This document shows positions 1 through 8,040 of a stretch of 64,000 bases of DNA, piece after piece; the stretch's first letter is position 1, and each line of letters begins with the position of its first letter. The stretch lies in contig NZ_PDIY01000001.1 of assembly GCF_002563655.1 (NCBI RefSeq), positions 1,088,001 through 1,152,000 of the forward strand, read 5' to 3'. This DNA is from Bacillus sp. es.034. GTDB lineage: Bacteria; Bacillota; Bacilli; Bacillales; Bacillaceae_B. A program made the position numbers and the translations under genes. The notes below the pieces were generated by a model, which was not told where the DNA came from, ran no database searches, and was given only the letters and a program-made list of their open reading frames with translations.

Positions 1-870
1 TCTCAAAATATTAATAAAACAGATTTGGGGAGCAGAAGCAATAAGTATGAGAAAAAACCAAATAAGTTTTCCAATGCGTTATTCTATCTGCAACTATTTA
101 TAGTTTTATTTGGGCTTTTCGTTTCAGGCACTACGTTATTCTTCGATGCTCCATTGAAGAAGTTAAATAGTTATATTTCGTTTCCTTTCGCATCAGAATT
201 ATCGTCAGATCATGACAAAGAGAAAAAAGATCCAGAAACTTCATCACAGGAGATTAACCGTAAAGGTTATATTCAAGTAGAAAATGGAGTTTTATATGAA
301 GATGAAAAACTAGAAGTTAAAAAAGAAGAATTGCCTTTCTCAACAGAAGTGTTAGTAAAAGAATTAATTGATAAAGAGTACTATAGAGTCTTATACCAAG
401 GTGAAAATTACTTTGTAAAAGCTGATACGTTGACTACTGAAGTGAATAAGAAAGATGTTTCATCTCTTTCTTTTGAAGAGCAGCTATACATTTTTAATGA
501 ACCCGTTGTTAGCTCATATTCCTACTTTACGGCTTTCTTTGACTCTTCTTATGACGAAATAACCAGTTCTTTAAAAGGGTTAACGGATGAAAAAGAAAAC
601 CAAAAAGGAGAACGTTACTTATTGTATGGTTATGATAATGTGACGTATAGACTGAACAGTGATGATAACTCCGATGCAATTATTTTTAGTGGGCTGAATT
701 TTAATCAAGAACTCATAGATCTTTTGGAACAGAAAGCAAAACTAATATCTAAGAATGAAGAATTATATCTTGTAGAAACTGAACAATATAATTGGATTTA
801 TAATCTGGAAAATAATGAACTAATGTTAGAAAAAAAGAAATCTACTGAAGAAGGTGACCAAATTGACTAA
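1..870 (+). CDS. Membrane-anchored protein of unknown function, 5' end outside the window
   Basis: The reading frame is open to the first base and no ribosome binding site precedes the first possible start (TTG at 25), so the gene probably begins upstream. The visible part has a basic, Asn-rich stretch, one hydrophobic segment at about residues 28-50 (counting from base 1) and then about 230 mostly charged residues predicted to lie outside the cell. The stretch with YIQVENGVLYEDEK and YRVLYQGENYF looks like small beta-rich units of SH3-like character, which is only an impression. Base composition is AT-rich. The stop codon overlaps the start of mnaA, so the two are translationally coupled and the protein probably belongs to the same surface-polymer operon. 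I do not recognise the family. Confidence 0.6.
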   Translation, partial: SQNINKTDLGSRSNKYEKKPNKFSNALFYLQLFIVLFGLFVSGTTLFFDAPLKKLNSYISFPFASELSSDHDKEKKDPETSSQEINRKGYIQVENGVLYEDEKLEVKKEELPFSTEVLVKELIDKEYYRVLYQGENYFVKADTLTTEVNKKDVSSLSFEEQLYIFNEPVVSSYSYFTAFFDSSYDEITSSLKGLTDEKENQKGERYLLYGYDNVTYRLNSDDNSDAIIFSGLNFNQELIDLLEQKAKLISKNEELYLVETEQYNWIYNLENNELMLEKKKSTEEGDQID

Positions 871-2011
871 CACAATTAAAGTAATGACAATCTTTGGTAC
901 TAGACCGGAAGCCATCAAAATGGCCCCACTCGTTCTTGAACTAGAGAAACACCCAGAAAAATTTGAGTCAATTGTGACAGTTACTGCACAACATCGCCAA
1001 ATGCTGGATCAAGTCTTAGAAATATTTAATGTTACGCCTGACCATGATTTAAATATCATGAAAGACCGACAAACACTTACAGGTGTAACAACTCGTGCAC
1101 TGGAAGGCTTGGATAAGGTAATGAAAGAAGTAAAGCCTGATATCGTTTTGGTTCATGGTGATACGACTACAACCTTTGTCGCGAGTATGGCAGCATTTTA
1201 TAACCAGATTGCTGTTGGACATGTTGAAGCTGGTTTACGTACATGGGACAAATATTCTCCTTTCCCTGAAGAAATGAACCGCCAGTTAACGGGTGTCATT
1301 GCCGACCTTCACTTCTCGCCAACGGATAAGTCTGCACAGAATCTATTAAATGAAGGAAAAAAAGAAGAGGCGATCTTTATTACTGGGAACACAGCGATTG
1401 ATGCCTTGAAAACGACAGTTCAAGAAGAGTACTCTCATGAAATCTTAGAAAAGATTGGTGATGATCGACTGATTCTACTTACAGCTCATCGACGCGAGAA
1501 TCTTGGCGAGCCAATGAGAAATATGTTTAGAGCGATCAAACGTATTGTCGAAGAGCATGATGATGTTCAAGTTGTTTATCCGGTGCACCTTAATCCAGCT
1601 GTTCGCGAAGCTGCAGATGAGATCCTGGGAAATGATCCGCGTATCCAACTTATTGAGCCGTTGGATGTTATTGACTTCCATAACTTCGCTTCAAGAGCCC
1701 ACCTGATTTTGACTGACTCAGGCGGGGTTCAGGAAGAAGCACCTTCATTGGGCGTACCTGTACTCGTATTACGTGATACTACCGAAAGGCCAGAAGGAAT
1801 CGAAGCAGGTACATTAAAATTGGCTGGAGTGGAAGAAGAGAATATCTACAATCTTGCTAAACAATTGCTGACGGATAATTCTCATTATGAGAGTATGGCG
1901 AAAGCAACAAATCCATATGGTGACGGACAAGCATCAAGACGAATTGTTGAAGCCATTAACTACTACTTTAATAGTGAACATACTGCTCGCCCAGAACCTT
2001 ACAAATCATAA
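863..2011 (+). CDS. mnaA: UDP-N-acetylglucosamine 2-epimerase (non-hydrolysing)
   Basis: Interconverts UDP-GlcNAc and UDP-ManNAc in the cytoplasm, supplying ManNAc for teichoic-acid linkage units and other wall polymers. The N-terminal TIFGTRPEAIKMAPLV motif, VHGDTTTTF, HVEAGLRT, FPEEMNR, LLTAHRRENLG and the C-terminal DSGGVQEEAPSLGVPVLVLR are hallmarks of the WecB/MnaA family, and the length of about 382 residues is normal. I chose TTG at 863 because AAGGTGA lies five bases upstream. A GTG at 854 is in frame but sits inside that ribosome binding site. It overlaps the preceding gene by eight bases and ends at a strong terminator. Its B. subtilis counterpart also lies in the wall-polymer region, near lytR. 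Confidence 0.95.
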   Translation: MTNTIKVMTIFGTRPEAIKMAPLVLELEKHPEKFESIVTVTAQHRQMLDQVLEIFNVTPDHDLNIMKDRQTLTGVTTRALEGLDKVMKEVKPDIVLVHGDTTTTFVASMAAFYNQIAVGHVEAGLRTWDKYSPFPEEMNRQLTGVIADLHFSPTDKSAQNLLNEGKKEEAIFITGNTAIDALKTTVQEEYSHEILEKIGDDRLILLTAHRRENLGEPMRNMFRAIKRIVEEHDDVQVVYPVHLNPAVREAADEILGNDPRIQLIEPLDVIDFHNFASRAHLILTDSGGVQEEAPSLGVPVLVLRDTTERPEGIEAGTLKLAGVEEENIYNLAKQLLTDNSHYESMAKATNPYGDGQASRRIVEAINYYFNSEHTARPEPYKS

Positions 2012-2048
2012 AAAAAGGGAGTTGACTTAATATGTCAACTCTTTTTTG
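2011..2048 (+). terminator. Rho-independent terminator after mnaA
   Basis: Stem GAGTTGAC/GTCAACTC (2019-2026 and 2034-2041) with a seven-base loop is followed by six T. The preceding A-tract can lengthen the stem. Confidence 0.85.
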
Positions 2049-2088
2049 AAGTATAAATAACAAAATATTAAGAAAAAGGTGAAGGTAA

Positions 2089-3531
2089 ATGCATATTCTA
2101 ATTCCTGTCTATTTTAATGCGCCTGCTGGAGGATTACATGAAAATGTCTTTTCTACCGCTAAAGAATGTATTAAAAATGATTATCAAGTGACCGTTTTGT
2201 GTAAGGAAGGTATTTTTACTAATAAATTATTAAAAAATGGTATTAATGTAATTAATACAACATTCGAAGCTTCAGATTTACCAAGTACTTTTAAGGAAAT
2301 TGTCCAACTTCACTCACATCAAAAAATAGACGTTATACATACACACCCTTTTCATTCAAGGAAGATAGCTCAGTTAATATCCAAAGTATTAGGAATTCCC
2401 ATCTTTTTAACAATGCATGGGAAATATTATGATCAAATAGGAAAAAATATAGAAGATATTGATCTTGTTTTTACGGTTTCAGAAGGAATTAAAGAACATC
2501 TTTTGCAGTATTTAGATCAAGCAAAAAAGAATCACTACCGCCATAAATTTTTTGTGGTTCCCAATGGTGTGGACAGAAAATTATTTAATTGTAATCATGA
2601 TGACAGACCGAAGATCGAGAAACAAAGTGATGTAGTTAATATTTCTTTAGTGACAAGACTTGATAAAGACAAAGAATTTATAATTAACATTTTTTATAAA
2701 GCACTAGAGTTCACTAGTAGATCCACAACTGAAAAGGTTAAATGGACAATTGTTGGGGATGGAACATTGAAAGATGAAATTGCTAAAAAATGTAATGTCA
2801 TAACAGAAGGAAAATTGGAAGTTGAATTTGTAGGGTGGAAAGAAAACGAAGCATTGCGAGATGAGTATATAAATAGTGATATTATTCTTGCTCCTGGAAG
2901 ATGCGCTTTAGAAGGGATGAGTTGTGGAAAACCCGTAATTGCTCTTGGAAGTAAAGGTTATATTGGGCTCATTGATTATAATAACTGGATGCAAGGTGTG
3001 TATACTAACTTTGGTGGAGTAGGTAATAAAGCGGAAGATTATATTGAGGGGTCCGTAGGGAAAGACCTAAGTAAACTACTGAATAATAAAGTTTATAGAG
3101 AAGAGGTTGGGGACTTTAGTGAAAGTTTAGTAAATCAATTTTTTGACGAGGAAAAGATCAATCATAATTTGTTGGGTTACTATAAAATGTATTCAATGAA
3201 AAATCAGCAGGAACATAGCCTTGACATCGAAAAGGCTGAATCTGAATTGGAGAAAATATTATTATCTAGTGAAATTAAGGAGATATCTATTAATAAGAAT
3301 ACCGAAAGGGAATATGACTTTACCATCGATGATACAATGGGAAATTTACAGTATGCATGGTATATCTACGAATATGGCGTAGAGAATAGATTGATAGATA
3401 GAACACCTTTTGGAAACTCGAATCACTTTAATTATTACTTTTCACACAAAGGGAAATTCAAAGCAAAATGTATTGTAAAAACTCCTAACGCAAAAATTTC
3501 TCTATTTAGTAAAGAAGTTATTATAGAATAG
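2089..3531 (+). CDS. Glycosyltransferase, GT-B fold (GT4-like), with an extra C-terminal domain
   Basis: Probably transfers a sugar from a nucleotide donor to a polysaccharide or glycan acceptor at the inner face of the membrane. The start HILIPVYFNAPAGGLHENVF, the VVPNGVDRKLF linker, VSLVTRLDKDKEF and the donor-site stretch PGRCALEGMSCGKPVIA follow the usual order of GT4 enzymes and fill residues 1-380. Residues about 400-480 are an added beta-rich tail rich in Tyr and Phe, possibly a triple-tyrosine or Ig-like sandwich. The ribosome binding site AAGGTGAAGG precedes ATG 2089. The gene is clearly more AT-rich than mnaA and the genes after 4.6 kb, and it stands alone between a terminator and an inverted repeat, which suggests acquisition by transfer. 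Donor and acceptor cannot be read from the sequence. Confidence 0.8.
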   Translation: MHILIPVYFNAPAGGLHENVFSTAKECIKNDYQVTVLCKEGIFTNKLLKNGINVINTTFEASDLPSTFKEIVQLHSHQKIDVIHTHPFHSRKIAQLISKVLGIPIFLTMHGKYYDQIGKNIEDIDLVFTVSEGIKEHLLQYLDQAKKNHYRHKFFVVPNGVDRKLFNCNHDDRPKIEKQSDVVNISLVTRLDKDKEFIINIFYKALEFTSRSTTEKVKWTIVGDGTLKDEIAKKCNVITEGKLEVEFVGWKENEALRDEYINSDIILAPGRCALEGMSCGKPVIALGSKGYIGLIDYNNWMQGVYTNFGGVGNKAEDYIEGSVGKDLSKLLNNKVYREEVGDFSESLVNQFFDEEKINHNLLGYYKMYSMKNQQEHSLDIEKAESELEKILLSSEIKEISINKNTEREYDFTIDDTMGNLQYAWYIYEYGVENRLIDRTPFGNSNHFNYYFSHKGKFKAKCIVKTPNAKISLFSKEVIIE

Positions 3532-3696
3532 TAGCTATTTCGTTTAAGTTAATTTTTACAATTGAATTTCATTCCGATTACTAATGATAAGTTGCTTTAT
3601 AATTTTAATAAAAGATAAGGGAGTATAGAAAGTAACACCTTATAAAGCTTTCACAGTTTTAGACTATTTAACCCATATTGATTATTTATAACGCTA

Positions 3697-3731
3697 CCCT
3701 AATTCTATGTAAATAGAATTAGGGAGAAATT
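3697..3731 (+). terminator. Perfect 12-bp inverted repeat, probable terminator of the glycosyltransferase gene
   Basis: CCCTAATTCTAT and ATAGAATTAGGG are separated by GTAA and followed by AGAAATTTTT. It lies 165 bases past the stop, between two convergent genes. Confidence 0.55.
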
Positions 3732-3779
3732 TTTACAAAATAGATAAAGGAGCCAACCTTGAATAGAAAATTCTTTCCC

Positions 3780-4514
3780 CTACCTATGCCAACGACTCTC
3801 CCCATACCTCCCAGCCTCCACAAAATAAGGCTTCACAGAAGTATACCCAATCGAATACAACCCTTCCTCAGGCTTCCAAATCCGATAAGCTGCCAAACTC
3901 TTTTTGTAATTGTCTTTAAGACTATCTGGCACAGGATAAGCATCATCATATTCCATATTCTCAAATTCCTGCACAGGCAGATAAAAGAGTGCAGATGAAA
4001 TGGTCCCATCATCAGCAAGTTCCTTTAAAGCAGCTCCCGAAGCGGCATGATCCCGGTGGGCGTCGTTATAGGATAGGGCATGGTGGCGGGCATCGGGGTA
4101 GCGTTTGTTCATTTCCTTCATGATTTTCATGACGTCCTCTTTTTCGATATCTCCGTCGGGAAGGTCATAGATGTAGACGTTCTCTGAATTAACTCCCAGT
4201 TCTTCGACGGACTTTTTGAATTCTTTTACCCGTGAGTTGCCGAACTCTTCTTTCGAGATGGCGGGGAGGTCTTTGTCTTTTAATTTTTCGTTGACCTTTT
4301 TAATCGATTGACTGGCTTCCCCATGTGAAAGGAGGACGACGGCGACTTCATTTCCTTTATCGATCTGACGCAGGATGGACGGACCCAGACTGAGGGTTTC
4401 GTCGTCTGCGTGAGGTGAGTAGAAGACGGAAGTTTCAGGTTCTTTTTCGAAAAGAGAGCATGCCCCTAATATGGTTGTTAGTAGTAATATAAGAGAAACA
4501 TAGACAATGCGCAT
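3780..4514 (-). CDS. PIG-L/LmbE-type N-acetylglucosamine deacetylase-like lipoprotein
   Basis: Predicted zinc-dependent deacetylase acting outside the membrane. Residues 1-19 are a lipoprotein signal ending in LGAC, so the protein should be anchored by lipid on Cys19. The metal and catalytic motif PHADDE (residues 34-39), matching the family PHPDDE/AHPDDE, follows closely. A second metal-site region containing HALSYNDAHRDHAASG lies near residue 145. The family removes acetyl groups from GlcNAc-containing substrates. Most bacterial members are cytoplasmic, so a lipoprotein form points to a wall or polymer substrate. The start has GGAGG ten bases upstream. It is divergent from an acetyltransferase-like membrane protein across 120 bases. 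The substrate is unknown. Confidence 0.82.
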   Translation of the reverse strand: MRIVYVSLILLLTTILGACSLFEKEPETSVFYSPHADDETLSLGPSILRQIDKGNEVAVVLLSHGEASQSIKKVNEKLKDKDLPAISKEEFGNSRVKEFKKSVEELGVNSENVYIYDLPDGDIEKEDVMKIMKEMNKRYPDARHHALSYNDAHRDHAASGAALKELADDGTISSALFYLPVQEFENMEYDDAYPVPDSLKDNYKKSLAAYRIWKPEEGLYSIGYTSVKPYFVEAGRYGESRWHR

Positions 4515-4634
4515 GATGACCTCCAGGGTGTGAAAATAGTTAAATCTTTACTAATTGATTCTATCAAAGTTTTTTGTGCTGGTGTATACTTTCATAGTAG
4601 GAAAGTATAGAACGTGAAGTGAAAGGATCGAAGT

Positions 4635-5780
4635 ATGGAACAAGTTCAACCATTAGAAGAACCCATTCAAGTGAAAAAGAAAAAAAGAGTCTATTCCCTT
4701 GATATGCTCAGGGGGATCATTGTAGCGTTATCCGTGTTTTTGAGTACGATTCCTTATGGAAAGATTGATTATCCTTTCTTCCGGCATGCGGAATGGTACG
4801 GGGTCACACTGATTGATATCATTCTGCCTACTTTTATCACCATCTTTGGGGTGAGTATGGCCATTGCCTACCAACGCGGCGTTAAATGGGAGAAGATACT
4901 GAAGCGGACGGTTCGTCTCATTGTTTATGGGACCATTTTTACGATTATAGTGGAGTGGACGCTGGATTTCCCTACTCTGCGGTTGACCGGTGTGCTACAG
5001 ATGTTCGCCATTCTTGGAATCGTGACGGTGCTGATCACGAAGTTTGTGCAATCTCCTTGGAAGCTGATGCTGATTGCCTTATTGGTATCCTCTTTATATG
5101 GGGGACTGATCCTTCATTCAGGACAATCGTGTGAAGGTGGATTGCCTCAGCCTGATTGCAATCCCTCCCATATGATCGACAGTGCTGTTTTCGGGGAAGC
5201 GCATTTGTATCATGAAGGGGAACCCGGCTATGATCCGGAAGGCCTGGTCACGAGTTTGTCGGCATTATCAAATGTTCTTTTTGGATATGCATTTGGACGC
5301 TTGATCCTCACACGTAAAAAAACCGGCGCATGGCGTGAGCTGTTGGGGATTGGTATTGTATTGATTGCCCTTTCCCTTGTATGGGATCACTTCCTTCCCT
5401 ATAACAAACGGCTCTGGACGCCGGCGTTTGCTTTATTAGCGGCAGGCTTTGCATCCAGTATGCTTTCGGTTTTATATCTCTTGTTTGATAAGAGGAAAGT
5501 GGACGCGAAAGAAACGGCATTGAAGCCCGTGGTATGGTTTTTGGAAGCATATGGACGCAATAGCTTCTTAATCTATTTCGGCAAGTTCATGCTTGGATCC
5601 GTGTTGATCCATCTTTCAGTCATGGACGATGGCATTGAGAAATCATGGTCGAGGGTGATCAATGAGTGGATGGGCACCTTTGCCCCTCATCCTCAACTGG
5701 CATACGGTCTGCTTAATCTGTTATTCTGGACGATCGTTGCCTTTATCTGTCACAGGAAGAAATGGTATTTGAAGGTGTAG
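4635..5780 (+). CDS. Multi-spanning acetyltransferase-like membrane protein (HGSNAT/DUF1624-DUF5009 type)
   Basis: A 381-residue integral membrane protein with about ten hydrophobic segments. After a basic N-terminus it has the signature YSLDMLRGIIVALSVF, characteristic of heparan-alpha-glucosaminide N-acetyltransferase relatives, which move an acetyl group across the membrane onto a glucosamine. The end, with YGRNSFLIYFGKF, also resembles that family. Cytoplasmic acetyl-CoA as donor would be usual, but I see no direct evidence for the donor here. The start is ATG 4635 with AAAGGA upstream. The divergent neighbour is a putative GlcNAc deacetylase, so the two may edit the acetylation of the same surface sugar. 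It ends in a long bidirectional terminator. Confidence 0.72.
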   Translation: MEQVQPLEEPIQVKKKKRVYSLDMLRGIIVALSVFLSTIPYGKIDYPFFRHAEWYGVTLIDIILPTFITIFGVSMAIAYQRGVKWEKILKRTVRLIVYGTIFTIIVEWTLDFPTLRLTGVLQMFAILGIVTVLITKFVQSPWKLMLIALLVSSLYGGLILHSGQSCEGGLPQPDCNPSHMIDSAVFGEAHLYHEGEPGYDPEGLVTSLSALSNVLFGYAFGRLILTRKKTGAWRELLGIGIVLIALSLVWDHFLPYNKRLWTPAFALLAAGFASSMLSVLYLLFDKRKVDAKETALKPVVWFLEAYGRNSFLIYFGKFMLGSVLIHLSVMDDGIEKSWSRVINEWMGTFAPHPQLAYGLLNLLFWTIVAFICHRKKWYLKV

Positions 5781-5784
5781 AAAG

Positions 5785-5824
5785 AAGAAGGTCCGTCCCT
5801 CTCACAAGAGGGACGGACCTTCTT
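5785..5824. terminator. Bidirectional terminator, perfect 18-bp stem containing the GGTCCGTCCCT element
   Basis: Perfect arms of 18 bases (5785-5802 and 5807-5824) with loop CACA lie between convergent genes. The right arm runs into the stop codon of the minus-strand gene. The core GGTCCGTCCCTC recurs three times near 52.7-52.9 kb. Confidence 0.85.
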
Positions 5825-6381
5825 TAGTTTTGTTGACTAAGGGTCTTTTCGAAGAGGAGGCTGGCATAGGTTCTTGAATATTTTAAGATGGTTTCTCCCA
5901 CTTCCTCAGATGGAAAAGTAAATAAAGGCTCAAATAATGCCCGGTTGCTTTCTGTACCGAATGCGTCGATGAACCTATACGTCAATCGAAGTTCGACTAG
6001 TGTCGTGGTAAAATAAATTTCAAGCTGGGTCACGGCATCATTTGGAAAGTCTTCTTTTTCAAGCTGCTCCTTATAAAGGGAAAGAAGTGTATCCATCTCT
6101 TTTTCAATCCTAGCTTGGGCACGGTTCATCAGCTTCGAAACGCCTTCTAAATCAGGGTATTTCGAGTTTGATAGAAGAGGGTGGAGGATCCCATGAAGCG
6201 CTTTGGTTGACTCACCATGAAGAACAATACCTCTTATCAGGTTTTGTCTGTATTCCTCTTCTGTAGGTGATTGTTTCATCGTCTGGAGTAAACGGTTATT
6301 TACTTCTTCACGAAGTTCGTCTTGATCAAGATGGATTAATAGTTTATAAATGGTTGCGACGGATTGTGTAAGAGATTCCAT
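5824..6381 (-). CDS. Hypothetical helical cytoplasmic protein
   Basis: About 185 residues, predicted almost entirely alpha-helical, with no signal peptide and no membrane segment. I chose the start at 6381 because AGAAGG lies nine bases upstream. A longer in-frame start at 6414 has no ribosome binding site. Leu, Glu and Arg heptad-like spacing (for example around ARIEKEMDTLLSLYKEQLEKE) suggests a helical bundle, loosely like four-helix regulatory or iron-binding proteins, but no metal ligands stand out. It is a single gene between terminators and convergent with the acetyltransferase-like gene. I do not recognise the family. Confidence 0.6.
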   Translation of the reverse strand: MESLTQSVATIYKLLIHLDQDELREEVNNRLLQTMKQSPTEEEYRQNLIRGIVLHGESTKALHGILHPLLSNSKYPDLEGVSKLMNRAQARIEKEMDTLLSLYKEQLEKEDFPNDAVTQLEIYFTTTLVELRLTYRFIDAFGTESNRALFEPLFTFPSEEVGETILKYSRTYASLLFEKTLSQQN

Positions 6382-6470
6382 ATGTCGTATGCCTTCTTTC
6401 ATATGTATGATCATTATCTGTTACTATTTTACCATTAAAATACAGAAAATTCTATTAATTATTTTGGATA

Positions 6471-6502
6471 AAAAAATGCGTTCTGATGAAGAACGCAAAA
6501 AA
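6471..6502 (-). terminator. Terminator of the first CWB2 protein gene
   Basis: TGCGTTCT/AGAACGCA with a five-base loop, followed by a T-run when read on the minus strand. Confidence 0.85.
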
Positions 6503-6506
6503 TAGA

Positions 6507-7919
6507 TTAGTTGTTATTATTTTCGAGCAATGCCCATATTTCTTCTTCCGTTTTCGGTGAAATCGCGTTCTCTCCTCCGAGAATCGTTACATCATAGCTG
6601 AAATCAGTCATCAGGCTTCGGATTGCAGGATGCAATCGATCAGTCGGTGTTAACAATAGAGGCAATCCGTTATGGGCGGCAAGGGCAGAACCTGTTAAGG
6701 CATCGGCAAATTGAGTTCCGGTAGCAATGAAGATGGCGCCGGTATTCACATTGAACTCTTTTATAATGCGGGCATTTGTTTCATAACGGTTTGCGCCGGC
6801 TATTCTCTCAGGTTGTTTCAATTTCGACAGTGCTGCTTCATCGATGACACCTGTACCTCCGATGACATAGGTATGCTCATATTGTTTTGCGCGGTTCAGA
6901 CTGGGAGCTGGAACGGTGCTTTTCCCCGATAAAAGAATCGGATAGCCTTTTTGTGCGGCTATGGAAGCAATCGAAAGAGCATCAGGATAATTTTTCCCAT
7001 TCACGACGACGGCGGCTTCATGGTTGGGTATCAGCTTGGAAATGGCCGCGGCTGTTTCATAACGGTCTTGCCCCCCGATGCGGGTAACCGAAACGCCCAG
7101 ATCTTTTATTTCCTCTACTACCTGGTCGGATATGACGCCGGTCCCTCCAAGAACAGTGACCTTCTTTACACCCAATTCCACGATTGCTTTCTCAGCTGCC
7201 GGGTGCAGGGAGTTTTTGTAGGTTAATAGAATCGGAGCATCCTTTTCATATGCAAGTGGGGCACCTGCCAGGGCATCAGGGAAGTTGGTCCCCGTGGCTA
7301 GAATCATCTCTTCACTTCCGGATTCCCAGCCTTTTAAAGCGGACTGAAGAGCCGTTTCATATCTTTCTTTGCCGGAAATTCTTTCAATATGGGGCTCTAT
7401 GTAATACTGGCAGGTCATTAGTACATATTCTTTCCCTATGCCTAGATCACTTTTATTCTTTACAGAGATGTAGTAGGTGCCGGGTTCCGAAGGGTAAAGT
7501 GCCCAAAATCCATCTTCTTCGTTAACGAAGCCCTTAAAGGGATCCATTCTCTTTTTGTCTTCGTCGTATAACGTGATATCCAGTGGGATATTGGTTGTTT
7601 CCTTCCAGAACCATCCGAATAAATTCAAGGGGGCGTCAGAATCAAGAACAACTTTATACCAGTCTACATCATCTTTTAATAGCGTACCATTTACAACGGT
7701 AGGGTGAAGAAGATCACCGGTTGTAATATCATTCGCAGTTTCCAACGTATTATTAGGTTCCGCTTCGGGTACTGCTTCTTCTTCTTCCTCGCCTTGATTC
7801 CCTAAAAGCTCCATTTTTTGTTTGAGCACCGGGGAGGGTGTTTGGGCTGAAACAGGTCCGTTTAATACAGAGGAGGCGAGTAATAAGGCCCCTATAATGG
7901 GAATTAAATATTTTTTCAT
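6507..7919 (-). CDS. Secreted wall-binding protein, PPC-like domain plus three CWB2 repeats
   Basis: An exported protein with no recognisable enzyme module. Residues 1-25 are a signal peptide ending in PVSA. An acidic linker is followed by a bacterial pre-peptidase C-terminal (PPC)-like domain at about 53-165, with the hallmark EPNNTLETANDI and the later DVDWYKV and DITLYDE. Three CWB2 (PF04122-type) repeats begin at about 180, 281 and 373 with RISGKERYETA, RIGGQDRYETA and RIAGANRYETN. CWB2 triplets attach proteins non-covalently to anionic wall polymers in Clostridioides difficile, and the ILL motif (APILLT) that matters there is present. AAGGAG precedes ATG 7919. The next gene upstream on this strand is a paralogue of the same design, so the pair arose by duplication. 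Confidence 0.88.
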   Translation of the reverse strand: MKKYLIPIIGALLLASSVLNGPVSAQTPSPVLKQKMELLGNQGEEEEEAVPEAEPNNTLETANDITTGDLLHPTVVNGTLLKDDVDWYKVVLDSDAPLNLFGWFWKETTNIPLDITLYDEDKKRMDPFKGFVNEEDGFWALYPSEPGTYYISVKNKSDLGIGKEYVLMTCQYYIEPHIERISGKERYETALQSALKGWESGSEEMILATGTNFPDALAGAPLAYEKDAPILLTYKNSLHPAAEKAIVELGVKKVTVLGGTGVISDQVVEEIKDLGVSVTRIGGQDRYETAAAISKLIPNHEAAVVVNGKNYPDALSIASIAAQKGYPILLSGKSTVPAPSLNRAKQYEHTYVIGGTGVIDEAALSKLKQPERIAGANRYETNARIIKEFNVNTGAIFIATGTQFADALTGSALAAHNGLPLLLTPTDRLHPAIRSLMTDFSYDVTILGGENAISPKTEEEIWALLENNNN

Positions 7920-7944
7920 TTTTTTCTCCTTTATGACTTAGGCT

Positions 7945-7972
7945 TATACATTATATGTATAGGTTTATTTTA
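7945..7972 (-). promoter_or_regulatory. Candidate promoter with an operator-like palindrome at the transcription start
   Basis: On the minus strand TGGTAAAAT (TAAAAT at 7972-7967) is an extended -10 element. The palindrome TATACAT-TAT-ATGTATA (7945-7961) follows at the expected start site, a position suited to repression. The factor is unknown. Confidence 0.4.
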
Positions 7973-8003
7973 CCATAGAGCATATTGTCTTATAAGAAGA
8001 AAT

Positions 8004-8032
8004 GAAAAAGCGCTCCTGTTAAAGAGCGCTTG
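8004..8032 (-). terminator. Terminator of the second CWB2 protein gene
   Basis: AAGCGCTC/GAGCGCTT stem (8008-8015 and 8024-8031) with an eight-base loop. A T-run follows on the minus strand. Confidence 0.85.
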
Positions 8033-8040
8033 CTGATGCA

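Noticed and set aside
3759..3998. Plus-strand open frame of 79 codons overlapping the deacetylase gene
   Set aside because: Antisense to the 3' part of a gene with a clear lipobox and catalytic motif.
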